Position numbers and translations under genes: made by a program
Notes under the pieces: generated by a model
What the model was told of the DNA's origin: nothing
Database searches by the model: none
What the model saw: the letters and a program-made list of their open reading frames with translations, nothing else
Assembly (NCBI GenBank): GCA_942492825.1
Contig: OW818635.1
Span: 992,001-1,056,000 of the forward strand
DNA: 64,000 nt
Reading direction: 5' to 3'
Source: GWE2-51-13 sp942492825
GTDB taxonomy: Bacteria; Bacillota_I; Bacilli_A; Erysipelotrichales; Erysipelotrichaceae
Part shown: in pieces, positions 33,781-42,940 of the stretch
Layout: each line of letters begins with the position of its first letter
How positions within the stretch are numbered: the first letter of the stretch is position 1

Positions 33781-34487
33781 AAAGGCTTCTCGCCTGCCAG
33801 CCAACCCTGTTGTTCCCAATGGTTTCGGTCGGTCAGGTTATAGTCGTTTTTACGCATCATACCTGACATCATCCAAAAGAGAATCCGCGTAAAGAGGGGC
33901 ACGCCCTTCTTTTCTTTATGGTTGACCGCATATTCGATTTTACGCGCATTCTTCTCGATGGATTTGTCGATCTTACTGCGACGTTTCTCACTAACATCTT
34001 CCCACCGCAACGCGGACACCGCGTATTTCCCGGAATAAATATTGCGAACCCCCCAGAACTTCAGACTGTTGACCATCGTTTTGGTGGTATGCGACGCTCC
34101 GGCGCCGGCCGTCGTGACGATCGTCAACGCCGTTTTATTGAACATGACGGCTTGGGGACGATGACTCATCCACATGAAACAGAGATGGTCCAACAAGGCT
34201 TTCATCGCTCCGCTGACATCCATCCCGTAAACCGGAGAGGTCAAGATGATCAGATCTGCGTTTTTGATGGCGGTGACGATCGGCGCTACCTGTTGGGCAT
34301 GCGGGCAATTCTGTTCGCCTTTCGTGATGCATCCGAAGCAACCGATGCAGAAGGACGGTAGATCTCTCGGTAAGGTAAATTCGGTGACATGAATTTCTTT
34401 ATTCTGCGCAAAACGTTGTAGGTATTTTTGGGTGATGTTCCAGGTACTTCCGTGACGGGAATTTCCGTTGATGACTGTGATTTCCAT
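33777..34487 (-). CDS. NADPH-dependent FMN reductase-type flavoprotein
   Basis: A 236-residue flavodoxin-like protein: INGNSRHGSTWN is the FMN phosphate loop (residues 4-15), PSFCIGCFGC is a cysteine-rich stretch seen in iron-sulfur flavoprotein relatives, and SPVYGMDVSGAMKALLDHL is the NADPH/dimer signature. C-terminal region has an amphipathic hydrophobic stretch. The start at 34487 lies 1 bp after the TetR stop, with GGAGG inside the TetR gene. Part of a TetR-controlled operon. Confidence 0.85.
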   Translation of the reverse strand: MEITVINGNSRHGSTWNITQKYLQRFAQNKEIHVTEFTLPRDLPSFCIGCFGCITKGEQNCPHAQQVAPIVTAIKNADLIILTSPVYGMDVSGAMKALLDHLCFMWMSHRPQAVMFNKTALTIVTTAGAGASHTTKTMVNSLKFWGVRNIYSGKYAVSALRWEDVSEKRRSKIDKSIEKNARKIEYAVNHKEKKGVPLFTRILFWMMSGMMRKNDYNLTDRNHWEQQGWLAGEKPF

Positions 34488-34488
34488 G

Positions 34489-35127
34489 TTAGACCTCCGC
34501 TTTTTTCGTATAGGTGGAATTGAAGTGACGGACATGTCGGATAAAGAGTGTTCGTGCTTCATCCAATTGTTGCTCGTCGTTGTCATATTTGGTGAAGATC
34601 AAGAAGATCGGAGCGAAGAAAGCCAATGCCAGAACATAGGGATCGCACTTGACGAAGTGTCCGCTCGCCATCAAGGCCCCAAATAATTGGGCTTGGAAAT
34701 CCAAACTTGTGTCAAATGAGATTTCACGATAGAGTTTCGCAAGTTGTGGAGAACGGAATTGTTCCAGCGTCAACATACGACGTAACATCACGTTGATCTC
34801 ATCCACGAAATAGAAATCGAAGATCGGTGCGCACATCGCCTCAAAGGCTTCGTTTGTCATCGATTTATACATTTCGATGGTCCGTGTATCGACAACAAAT
34901 TGCTTGTCTTCTCCGGTCACATTCATTTGATTGAAGAACTCCTCGGTACGCTGCGCGTATTCCCGTAGGATATCGTCGAAGATATCCTGTTTGTTTTTAA
35001 AGTGATTGTAGAGCGAACTCTCTTTGACCCCGACCGCCCGGGCGATATCGCGTACCGATACCGCATCGTAGCCCTGGGTTGAGAAGAGTTTGAGCGCCTC
35101 ATGGCGGATCTTGTCTTTCGTGTTCAT
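34489..35127 (-). CDS. TetR-family regulator
   Basis: A 212-residue regulator. N-terminal HTH at about 8-55 (LFSTQGYDAVSVRDIARAVGVKESSLYNHFKNK) is typical; the C-terminal ligand domain is unassigned. It sits between a membrane protein and a flavoprotein gene, all within a few bases. Two inverted repeats upstream of the operon are probable operators. Confidence 0.93.
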   Translation of the reverse strand: MNTKDKIRHEALKLFSTQGYDAVSVRDIARAVGVKESSLYNHFKNKQDIFDDILREYAQRTEEFFNQMNVTGEDKQFVVDTRTIEMYKSMTNEAFEAMCAPIFDFYFVDEINVMLRRMLTLEQFRSPQLAKLYREISFDTSLDFQAQLFGALMASGHFVKCDPYVLALAFFAPIFLIFTKYDNDEQQLDEARTLFIRHVRHFNSTYTKKAEV

Positions 35128-35128
35128 A

Positions 35129-35515
35129 TTAGCGACCGATCATCATCAGGATCCGCGACCCTTCGATCACAAGCACTTGAAACAGAAACAAGACGCTGAT
35201 GACCGTAAAGATCGTTTTACGTTGACGACGCAGAAACAATGCGACGACTCCGGAAAGAAAGATCAGCATGCCGGCGATCGAACATAGATTCGACTGTAGC
35301 GACGTCATCTCGAACATCGCGTTCTCGGTGGCATAGGCATCACGCATCGCCGCAGTCATACTGACGAAGGTTCCGAGAAGAATGAATACCAAGATCGCCA
35401 ATCCCCATCGGCGAAAACCGGGTGATGTATGAAGTTTGTAGCTGGCCGCAAGTAATGCGACAACCAAAACCGTGGTCATTGTGGCAAAGATGTCATTGAA
35501 GAAGAACTCGATCAT
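35129..35515 (-). CDS. Four-helix membrane protein of unknown function
   Basis: A 128-residue protein with about four membrane helices (residues 10-27, 36-55, 78-95 and 100-122). I recognise no family. First gene of the TetR operon, 1 bp from the regulator gene. It may be the target of the regulator or part of a stress response. Confidence 0.75.
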   Translation of the reverse strand: MIEFFFNDIFATMTTVLVVALLAASYKLHTSPGFRRWGLAILVFILLGTFVSMTAAMRDAYATENAMFEMTSLQSNLCSIAGMLIFLSGVVALFLRRQRKTIFTVISVLFLFQVLVIEGSRILMMIGR

Positions 35516-35534
35516 AGTGTACCTCCCAACTGTA

Positions 35535-35548
35535 CTAACAGTTGTTAG
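35535..35548. promoter_or_regulatory. TetR operator candidate 1
   Basis: CTAACA-GT-TGTTAG, 6-bp arms. Its centre is 25 bp from that of the second site, with the same CTAAC half-site. Confidence 0.65.
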
Positions 35549-35558
35549 CCATAGTTTA

Positions 35559-35574
35559 ACTAACGTTCGTTAGT
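35559..35574. promoter_or_regulatory. TetR operator candidate 2
   Basis: ACTAACG-TT-CGTTAGT, perfect 7-bp arms, upstream of the TetR operon. Confidence 0.7.
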
Positions 35575-35816
35575 CTGTCAATACTTTTCTAATATATTTT
35601 ATTTCTTTTTTAAATCATGATTCCTTCGATGTTTTTTGCCCGATTATACTTATCTTTCCATTCTAGAACTAATGCGATTTAACTTCTTTTTGCATACGAT
35701 TCAGTAAGCTTTCTGACGTATAAAATGTAATCGTTGACAAAACCCATCCCAAGGAATACGCTTTGTCTAGAGTTAGTGATTATTGCGAATCTTCCGTTTC
35801 TAAGGAGGTCGATACC

Positions 35817-36743
35817 ATGAAACGAAGAACACTTCTTACCCTCATTCTTAGCGCCATTTTACTCTTCGCTTTCCCGCTTTCGGCCTTCGCTGCCAGACCG
35901 ACGACACCTACCCCGACTCCGATCGAATACATCGGCTTGGGCGACTCGATCGGTTATGGCATGAGCGCTTCACTTGGCAATTCGTACTTCGACAAGTTCT
36001 CGGTTTACTTGAGCCAAAAAGCAGTCGGTACAACGTACACATCCAGTAATGAAGCGTGGCCGGGATTAACGACTAAACAGTTACTCGACGAAATCCAAGG
36101 TGTTCTGACAGCTGAAACACCGAAGTTGTTGACGGAATCTAAAGTTGAGTTGCCTGGTGCGACCGTAGTCACGATCAGCATCGGCGCAAATAACCTGATG
36201 GCTCCGTTACTGCGTCTCGTCGGCGAACAATATGGAATCACCTATGGAACATCAACATTCTTAACAGATATCACAAATGCTATCAATACGAATCCCGGAC
36301 CTCTCAATGCTTGGCTACCGTGGCAAGTGTTCTGGCCTTATTCGGAATTGCAACTCGCCCTAAAGAAAGGTGTCAGTGATTTTAAATTGGAATTACCGAA
36401 AATAGTCTCTAACATCAAGTTACTTACTCCGAAAGCCAAGATCTATCATTTGACCGTATATAATCCGGTCTATGGAAATGCGGATTTACGTAACTTCATT
36501 GATGGATTCATTGATCAGATCAATGCGGAAATCAAAGGAAAAGCATCGACCTATGGATATACTTCCGTCGATGTGTATACTGCCTTTGAGAATTATACCG
36601 GTAGCTCACCATTGGTTGGATTCAACATGGCGGCCTCACCGGCAACCTATGATCCTCATCCATTGGATGCCGGTCATGAACTGATCTTCCAACTGCTTAA
36701 AACAACTTACGAAATACCAGCTCCTGTAAAAGGACGCAAATAA
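35817..36743 (+). CDS. Secreted SGNH/GDSL-family hydrolase
   Basis: A 308-residue exported protein. The signal peptide runs to about residue 26 (cleavage after AFA). The SGNH blocks are visible: GLGDSIGYG with the nucleophile Ser in block I, IGANN in block III and DPHPLDAGH with Asp and His in block V. It is an esterase or lipase acting outside the cell on lipids or acylated sugars. ATG at 35817 follows AAGGAGG. Confidence 0.9.
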   Translation: MKRRTLLTLILSAILLFAFPLSAFAARPTTPTPTPIEYIGLGDSIGYGMSASLGNSYFDKFSVYLSQKAVGTTYTSSNEAWPGLTTKQLLDEIQGVLTAETPKLLTESKVELPGATVVTISIGANNLMAPLLRLVGEQYGITYGTSTFLTDITNAINTNPGPLNAWLPWQVFWPYSELQLALKKGVSDFKLELPKIVSNIKLLTPKAKIYHLTVYNPVYGNADLRNFIDGFIDQINAEIKGKASTYGYTSVDVYTAFENYTGSSPLVGFNMAASPATYDPHPLDAGHELIFQLLKTTYEIPAPVKGRK

Positions 36744-36748
36744 ACAAC

Positions 36749-36773
36749 AAGCGGATCGAGAGATCCGCTTTAG
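36749..36773. terminator. Terminator after the SGNH hydrolase
   Basis: AAGCGGATC-GAGA-GATCCGCTT followed by TAGT; it also meets the end of the convergent kinase gene. Confidence 0.75.
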
Positions 36774-37666
36774 TATTGTTGGATGAAGGATTCGACTTCG
36801 TTCTGATTCGGCAAGGACTCCGCACATCCCGGTTGGGTCGCGCAGAGCGCTGCGACCGCATTGGCGTAGATCAGCGACTCACGCATGGAACTTCCTTTCG
36901 CCATCGAAACAGCCAATGCCGCATTGAACGCATCCCCCACACCGCTGGGATCGACCACTTGGATCGCAAACGGTTCGAGAAAGTACGACTCGTCTTGTTT
37001 CGCATAGAAACATCCTTTGTCACCTAAGGTCACGACCACATGTTTGACGCCCCATCCTAATAGGATGTTGACACCTTCTTCCAAATCGGTTACTCCGGTG
37101 AGTTTGGCGAGTTCATCCGCGTTGGGTGTGATCGCCGAAACATAAGCGTACAACGGGATGGGGAGCCGGTACGGCGGGGCGGGATTCAAGATGACAAACG
37201 GATTGTGTAAGGCAGTCAAAGCTAAGATCGAAGACATGGTTTCAAGCGGAATATTCTGTTCCAGCAACAACACGGAACATTCTCTGATTCGGTTGGCGTA
37301 GGGTTCGATGTCCTCGGGTCGTAAATCAAAGGAAGCTTGACTGCCTTGGATGTAGAAATGTTTACGTTCGTCATCTAAAACGCCGACATTCATCGAGGTT
37401 TCAAGCGGACTTCGCTCGATCGTCAAGACACGGATGTTTTCGTTGATCAATTGACGGACGATATCGGTCGATAATGCGTCTTCGGAAAAACGGCAAAGCA
37501 GTGTGACCTCCGCACCCAATCGAGCCGCGGAGACCGCCTGCATGACGCCGCGTCCGGAGACGGATGAAAGGATCGACGAAGCATGTTGGCTATCGCCGTC
37601 TTTCGGTAAATTCGTAACATGTAACGTGAGTTGTTTCGAAGCTGTGCCGATGACCGTTATGTTCAT
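36770..37666 (-). CDS. Ribokinase-like PfkB-family sugar kinase
   Basis: A 298-residue kinase. GRGVMQAVSAARLGAEV replaces the usual GGKGANQAVAAARLG of ribokinase and DPSGVGDAFNAALA replaces DTTGAGD; the catalytic Asp is kept. NPAPPYRLP matches ribokinase. These changes suggest a ribokinase paralogue with altered substrate. It stands alone, with its own CTCCT ribosome site on the minus strand. Confidence 0.85.
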   Translation of the reverse strand: MNITVIGTASKQLTLHVTNLPKDGDSQHASSILSSVSGRGVMQAVSAARLGAEVTLLCRFSEDALSTDIVRQLINENIRVLTIERSPLETSMNVGVLDDERKHFYIQGSQASFDLRPEDIEPYANRIRECSVLLLEQNIPLETMSSILALTALHNPFVILNPAPPYRLPIPLYAYVSAITPNADELAKLTGVTDLEEGVNILLGWGVKHVVVTLGDKGCFYAKQDESYFLEPFAIQVVDPSGVGDAFNAALAVSMAKGSSMRESLIYANAVAALCATQPGCAESLPNQNEVESFIQQY

Positions 37667-37787
37667 GGGGCTCTCCTCGTATCTAATTTCATTATAGACA
37701 ATTCTACGAGGGATTCAACGGGAAGGTGCAGATGGACGGGTAAACGGATCAAAAATACGGATGAAAGTAAAGAAAATGCGAATCGGA

Positions 37788-38540
37788 CTAGCGATTCGCA
37801 TTTTCTTGTTTGATTTCGATGATTCGTTTCAATAGATACTCATTGAGTTCTTTACAGGTTTCAACATCCATATCCGGAGTCTTGCCAAGCGGATACTCGA
37901 TTTTCAAGGTATCGTATTTTGCCTTTCCCATCGTATGGTAAGGCAAGAGTTCGACCTTTTCAACATTCCTCAATCTCGCGATCTTTTGCGCGGTGGCTTC
38001 CAGGTTTTCCGGCGTGTCGTTGAGCTTGGGTACGATGACTTGACGGATCCACAGCGGAATGTCCATCATTTGCACCGTCGCGAGAAACGCTTCGGTCGGA
38101 TCGATCCGCTGGGAAGTAATGCGTCTGTATAGATCACTATCGGCAGCCTTCAGATCGTAGATCACCAAATCGACGTTCTCAAGAACGCGTTGATGATAGA
38201 CCGGATTTCCGACACCGGACGTATCCAAAGCGACATGGATGCCGTTTTGACGTAAGAGCGAAGCGGTTTCGATCAGAAATTCAGGTTGGCTTAGCGGTTC
38301 TCCGCCCGAGAACGTGACGCCGCCTTCTTCGCCGTAATAGTTGCGATAGCGCGTTATGATTTTCAGCACTTCGTCGGGTGTCAACGTATCTCCGTTTTGG
38401 TATGCCCAGGTTTCGGGGTTGTGACAATAGACACATCGCAACGGACAACCCGAGAGAAAGAATACCGTACGGACACCGGGACCATCCACCGTCCCGAACG
38501 GTTCGATTTTAGAGAAGAATCCGGTACTAGACTTGATCAT
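37788..38540 (-). CDS. pflA: Pyruvate formate-lyase activating enzyme
   Basis: A 250-residue radical SAM protein. CPLRCVYCHN at about residues 32-41 gives the C-x3-C-x2-C cluster motif; GGVTFSGGEPL is the SAM-binding GGE motif. It installs the glycyl radical on PflB. Its start overlaps the pflB end by 14 bp, so the two are co-translated. Confidence 0.95.
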   Translation of the reverse strand: MIKSSTGFFSKIEPFGTVDGPGVRTVFFLSGCPLRCVYCHNPETWAYQNGDTLTPDEVLKIITRYRNYYGEEGGVTFSGGEPLSQPEFLIETASLLRQNGIHVALDTSGVGNPVYHQRVLENVDLVIYDLKAADSDLYRRITSQRIDPTEAFLATVQMMDIPLWIRQVIVPKLNDTPENLEATAQKIARLRNVEKVELLPYHTMGKAKYDTLKIEYPLGKTPDMDVETCKELNEYLLKRIIEIKQENANR

Positions 38541-40752
38541 GGAAAGTCCGCTCTAAGACTTCCAATTGTTGGGCTTTGGTGAGACGGTTGAATCGGACAG
38601 CATACCCTGAGACACGGATGGTCAGATTCGGGTAAAGTTCCGGATTCTCCATCGCGGCGATCAACGTTTCGCGTGAATAGACGTTGACGTTGAGGTGATG
38701 GGCGTTTTGTTTAAAGTAACCATCCAAGATACTGACGGTGTTGATGATCCGTTCCGCATCGCTTTTCCCTAAGGTCGACGGCAGGATGGTGAAGGTGTTG
38801 GAGACGCCATCTTGGCAAATTTCTTCATACGGGAGTTTGGCGACCGAGTTCAAGGATGCCAAGGCACCGGAACTGTCGCGTCCGTGCATCGGATTGGCAC
38901 CCGGCGCGAAGGGCTCGCCCTTCTTACGACCATCTGGTGTCGATCCGGTTTTCTTCCCGTAAACGACGTTGGAAGTGATCGTCAAGATCGAGAGCGTATG
39001 GACCGCATCGCGGTAGAGCGGATGCTGCTTCAACATATTACTGAACATCGAGATGATGTCGACGGCGATTTGGTCGACACGGTCGTCATCGTTTCCGAAT
39101 TTGGGGAAGTCCCCTTCGATCGTGAAGTCGACCGCGATTCCGTTTTCGTCGCGGATCGGTGTGACTTTCGCATACTTGATGGCGGATAAAGAGTCCGCGA
39201 CTACCGATAACCCGGCAGCCCCGAAAGCCATCAAGCGGGTAATCCAGGTATCATGCAATGCGAACTGGCTCTTTTCATACGCATACTTGTCATGCATGTA
39301 GTGAATGATATTCATCGTGTCGACATACAGTTTGGCGGTTTTCTCCAAGGTCAGGGTATAAAGTTCCATGACTTGATCGTAATCAAGGACTTCGCCTTCA
39401 TATTGGGGAATGCCTTTGATGACCAGTTCTTTGTAATTTTCATCGCGACCGCCGTTGATGGCGTAAAGCAAGGCTTTCGCAAGGTTGGTACGCGCTCCGA
39501 AATACTGGGTTTGCTTCCCGACCGACATCGCCGAGACGCAACATGCGATGGCATAGTCATTCGAGTAGAGCGGTGACATCAGATCGTCGTTTTCGTATTG
39601 GATCGCGCCCGTTTCGATCGACATCTTCGCACAATATTTCTTAAAGTTCAACGGTAGTTTTTGCGACCAGAGAACCGTCATGTTCGGTTCCGGAGCCGGT
39701 CCGATGTTTGAAAGGCTGTGGAGGTAACGGAAGGAGTTTTTCGTCACCAGCGGAATTCCGTTGGCACCGATCCCACCGATCGATTCCGTGACCCAGGTCG
39801 GATCGCCGGCGAAGAGTTCATCGTACTCGGGCGAACGCAGATGACGTACCAAACGCAGTTTGATGATAAACTGGTCGATGTATTCCTGCGCTTGCGATTC
39901 GTCAATCAATCCTTCTTCCAAGTCACGTTGGATGTAGATATCCAAGAAGGTCGAAGTACGGCCTAAAGACATGGCAGCGCCGTTGTTTTCCTTGACGGCT
40001 GCCAAATAGGCGAAGTACAACCATTGGACCGCTTCCTGCGCGTTTTGCGCCGGACGCGAGATATCAAATCCGTAACTAGAAGCCATGGCTTTGATTTCTT
40101 TCAGCGCTTTGATTTGATTACTGACTTCTTCACGCAAACGGATGGTTTCTTCGGTGATATCCAAAATCGCTTCTTTGTCCGCTTCCTTCATCTTGATGAG
40201 GAAGTCGATTCCATACAATGCGACCCGGCGATAATCGCCGATGATTCGTCCGCGTCCGTAGGCATCGGGTAATCCCGTCAACAAGCCGGTATGGCGGACT
40301 TTCCGCATTTCCGGCGTATAAGCGTCGAAAACGCCTTGGTTATGTGTTTTGGTATATTCGTTGAAGATCCGGTTGAATTCCGGCTTCATTTCACGACCGT
40401 AAACCTTTAAAATCGATTCGGCGAGTTTGATTCCGCCATACGGATTTAAGATACGTTTCAACGGCGCATCGGCTTGAAGTCCGACGATCGATTCGGCTTC
40501 CTTCAGGATATATCCCGGTTGGAAATTATTGATGCCTGAAATGTTATCGATATCGATATCCAGAACGCCTAGTTTTCTCTCTTCTGCCAATAACTCTTCA
40601 CAACGTGCCCAGACTTTTTTCGTATTCTCGCTGATCGGCGCCAAGAATGCGTCGTCACCGGTATAAAGGGTATAATTCTTTCGGATGAAATCATCGACGT
40701 CGATATCTTTTTCCCAATTCCCGCCGATAAAGTTGTTCCATGCTGAATTCAT
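38527..40752 (-). CDS. pflB: Pyruvate formate-lyase (formate C-acetyltransferase)
   Basis: A 741-residue glycyl-radical enzyme turning pyruvate and CoA into acetyl-CoA and formate. The adjacent catalytic cysteines are in AIACCVSAM (about residue 402) and the radical glycine in RVSGYAVRF near the C-terminus. NVYSRETLIAAMENP is also typical. AAGGAGG precedes the start. The pair pflB-pflA indicates anaerobic mixed-acid fermentation. Confidence 0.97.
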   Translation of the reverse strand: MNSAWNNFIGGNWEKDIDVDDFIRKNYTLYTGDDAFLAPISENTKKVWARCEELLAEERKLGVLDIDIDNISGINNFQPGYILKEAESIVGLQADAPLKRILNPYGGIKLAESILKVYGREMKPEFNRIFNEYTKTHNQGVFDAYTPEMRKVRHTGLLTGLPDAYGRGRIIGDYRRVALYGIDFLIKMKEADKEAILDITEETIRLREEVSNQIKALKEIKAMASSYGFDISRPAQNAQEAVQWLYFAYLAAVKENNGAAMSLGRTSTFLDIYIQRDLEEGLIDESQAQEYIDQFIIKLRLVRHLRSPEYDELFAGDPTWVTESIGGIGANGIPLVTKNSFRYLHSLSNIGPAPEPNMTVLWSQKLPLNFKKYCAKMSIETGAIQYENDDLMSPLYSNDYAIACCVSAMSVGKQTQYFGARTNLAKALLYAINGGRDENYKELVIKGIPQYEGEVLDYDQVMELYTLTLEKTAKLYVDTMNIIHYMHDKYAYEKSQFALHDTWITRLMAFGAAGLSVVADSLSAIKYAKVTPIRDENGIAVDFTIEGDFPKFGNDDDRVDQIAVDIISMFSNMLKQHPLYRDAVHTLSILTITSNVVYGKKTGSTPDGRKKGEPFAPGANPMHGRDSSGALASLNSVAKLPYEEICQDGVSNTFTILPSTLGKSDAERIINTVSILDGYFKQNAHHLNVNVYSRETLIAAMENPELYPNLTIRVSGYAVRFNRLTKAQQLEVLERTFHDQV

Positions 40753-40864
40753 AGCGTTACCTCCTTAGAACTTGCATATTGTATCACATCGCTCACAAGG
40801 TTCAAATTGAATCTATCCGGGGTAAACGCTTACATGTAAACTCTTTTGTGAAATCGTTTTTTTC

Positions 40865-40880
40865 TGTGATGAAGGTCACG
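40865..40880. promoter_or_regulatory. CRP/FNR-family-like box upstream of pflB
   Basis: TGTGA-TGAAGG-TCACG matches TGTGA-N6-TCACA at nine of ten positions, about 113 bp before pflB. A CRP/FNR-type regulator could control fermentation here. A single site; chance cannot be excluded. Confidence 0.4.
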
Positions 40881-40964
40881 ATAATGTTGGGTTTTAAGCT
40901 TAGATAGTGTCTTGACGAAAGTACGTACAAGTTCTATCCTTAACCTAAGAAAGCGGTGATTCGG

Positions 40965-41405
40965 ATGATTCAATTGATACGGGCTAAGGATCAAACTACG
41001 TTGGATGAATGCTTGAAGATTCGCGGTGAAGTCTTCATCGAGGAACAACACGTACCGATCATTGAGGAAATCGACGAACATGATATGCTTGAAGATCTCA
41101 TCGCCGATCACTATTTGTTTATGGATCACGATGTTGCGATCGGTACGATCCGGTGCTTAAAGAAAGTGCCGGGCGTCATTAAGGTCGGTCGTGTCGCGAT
41201 ACGAAAGAACCATCGCGGATTTGGGTTCGGTCGACAAATGATGGAACTGGTCGAACAAGAGTATCCCGATGCGCAACGATTCGTGCTGGATGCCCAGGAA
41301 TATGCCATCCCTTTTTATGAACGTTGTGGCTATGTCGCGTCGGGTGATATCTTCTTGGATGCGGGGATCCGGCATCGACATATGGAAAAATACAACCATT
41401 CGTAG
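40965..41405 (+). CDS. GNAT acetyltransferase (ElaA/YjcF-like)
   Basis: A 146-residue GNAT protein. CLKIRGEVFIEEQHVPIIEEIDEHD at the N-terminus is the ElaA/YjcF signature, and VAIRKNHRGFGFGRQMMELVE is the acetyl-CoA loop. Substrate unknown. ATG at 40965 is taken; a GTG three codons earlier lies inside the ribosome site. Confidence 0.85.
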   Translation: MIQLIRAKDQTTLDECLKIRGEVFIEEQHVPIIEEIDEHDMLEDLIADHYLFMDHDVAIGTIRCLKKVPGVIKVGRVAIRKNHRGFGFGRQMMELVEQEYPDAQRFVLDAQEYAIPFYERCGYVASGDIFLDAGIRHRHMEKYNHS

Positions 41406-41450
41406 TCAAAATTTGTGAAATGTATCTTCATTTACCCTACTTTTTCATAG

Positions 41451-41456
41451 TATAAT
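41451..41456 (+). promoter_or_regulatory. -10 element for the second GntR pair
   Basis: TATAAT about 26 bp before the start of the GntR gene at 41482; the -35 is weak (TTCATT, 18 bp away). Confidence 0.45.
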
Positions 41457-41481
41457 GGTACTAGATGTGAGGGGGCTCATG

Positions 41482-42189
41482 ATGGGGAGTAAATACAGAG
41501 AGATTTTTGCGATTCTCGAGAATGACATCCAAGAAGGCCGCTACGACGAAACGCGCAAGCTCCTCACGGAAGATGCCTACATCGAACGCTTCAATGTCAG
41601 CCGAAATACGGTTCGCCGCGCGATCGACCTTTTGATCAAGCGTGGATATTGTTTTCCGGTACAAGGGAGCGGCGTTTTTTTGCGTCGTAAGAAACCACCT
41701 TATAGTATCGATTTGGAAAACATCTATGGTTTGACACATTATATGGCTCCCCTACCGGTCACCAATAAGATCATTAATCACGCGCGGATCGAAGCGGACA
41801 CTGAGATTGCGAAACAACTCGATGTCCCTGTCGGCTCACCTGTCTTATATCTCGAGCGGATTCGATATGTGGATGGTATCCCCTTTGTTTATGAATACAA
41901 CTATTTCAATTTACTGGTTCTGCATGACATGACATATGAACATTTGATTGGTTCACTCTATACCTATCTCGAACAGACCGGTAAAGCACCGATCGCGTTT
42001 ATCGACACCGTCATCCATGTAATACGAATCAACGAAAAAGAAGCTGAGCAACTTCAATTGGAAAACGGTGATCCTGGATTTGAGATCGATTGTTATGCGA
42101 TGATTCGTTCCGGCGAAGTTATCCAATGGGTCCGAGACCTCTTTCACTATAAAAACGCACGCGCTTTGAAAATCGCAACTTACATTTAG
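41482..42189 (+). CDS. GntR-family regulator with UTRA domain (first of second tandem pair)
   Basis: A 235-residue GntR/UTRA regulator: wHTH at about 1-68 (AYIERFNVSRNTVRRAIDLLIKRG) and UTRA at about 80-232. The start at 41482 is best spaced from GAGGGGG; the ATG just before it is also possible. No metabolic operon lies directly beside the pair, so targets are probably elsewhere. Confidence 0.88.
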   Translation: MGSKYREIFAILENDIQEGRYDETRKLLTEDAYIERFNVSRNTVRRAIDLLIKRGYCFPVQGSGVFLRRKKPPYSIDLENIYGLTHYMAPLPVTNKIINHARIEADTEIAKQLDVPVGSPVLYLERIRYVDGIPFVYEYNYFNLLVLHDMTYEHLIGSLYTYLEQTGKAPIAFIDTVIHVIRINEKEAEQLQLENGDPGFEIDCYAMIRSGEVIQWVRDLFHYKNARALKIATYI

Positions 42190-42213
42190 TCGATGTCGCA
42201 AAGGAGGCGAAAC

Positions 42214-42918
42214 ATGAATCCGAAATTTCGGGAGATTTTCGAGAAAATCGAAAATGATATCCGTAACGGTGTCTACGATAAAACGCGTAAGCTTCATTCC
42301 GAGGAAGAATATGTTGCGATGTACAGTGTTTCGCGCGTAACTGTCCGTCATGCGATCGACCAATTGATTCGACGTGGATATTGTTATCCGGTACAAGGAA
42401 AAGGTGTGTTCTTACGTCGCAATCCCATTTCGGGGGCATTCAACCTTGAAAATGTCCACGGACTGAGCAGTGACTTGCCGAATTTGAAAGTGACAAGTAA
42501 AGTTGTTTCGATCGAGACAATCAGCGCAGATGCGATTATCGCGGAGCGAATCGGCGTTCAAGTCGGAGCCCCTTTGAGTTATGTCGAACGGGTCCGTTAC
42601 GGTGATGGCTCTCCCATCAGTTTCGAGAGGATCTATCTCAATTCGTCTCGGATTTCTGTCTCCGAACGCGTTTTGCGGAACTCATTATTTGAATACCTCA
42701 GGCAGGATATGGGAATCCAGCTCGCATTTATCGATTACGAAATCTATGCGGTGAAGATCAACGAAGTTGAAGCAAAACATCTTGATTTGAATGTCGGAGA
42801 TCCCGGATTCGCATTTGAAAGTGTTGTTATGGACCGCAAAGGTTCGATCATATTCAGCGTGAAAGCTATCTATCATTACCAACGCATGCGCGCCCTCAAA
42901 ATGGCAAGTTATCTCTAA
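42214..42918 (+). CDS. GntR-family regulator with UTRA domain (second of second tandem pair)
   Basis: A 234-residue paralogue of the previous gene, with near-identical HTH region (VRHAIDQLIRRGYCYPVQGKGVF) and diverged UTRA domain. AAAGGAGG fixes the start at 42214; an ATG at 42193 precedes that site. Followed by a strong terminator. Confidence 0.9.
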   Translation: MNPKFREIFEKIENDIRNGVYDKTRKLHSEEEYVAMYSVSRVTVRHAIDQLIRRGYCYPVQGKGVFLRRNPISGAFNLENVHGLSSDLPNLKVTSKVVSIETISADAIIAERIGVQVGAPLSYVERVRYGDGSPISFERIYLNSSRISVSERVLRNSLFEYLRQDMGIQLAFIDYEIYAVKINEVEAKHLDLNVGDPGFAFESVVMDRKGSIIFSVKAIYHYQRMRALKMASYL

Positions 42919-42940
42919 AAAAAGCCCGACGGGCTTTTTT
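42917..42940. terminator. Bidirectional terminator after the second GntR pair
   Basis: AAAGCCC-GAC-GGGCTTT with A and T runs on both sides. Confidence 0.85.

Noticed and set aside
40780..40802. Rex operator upstream of pflB
   Set aside because: The TTGT...ACAA repeat has 12 bp between half-sites instead of the 10 of Rex sites and lacks the GA/TC inner bases.
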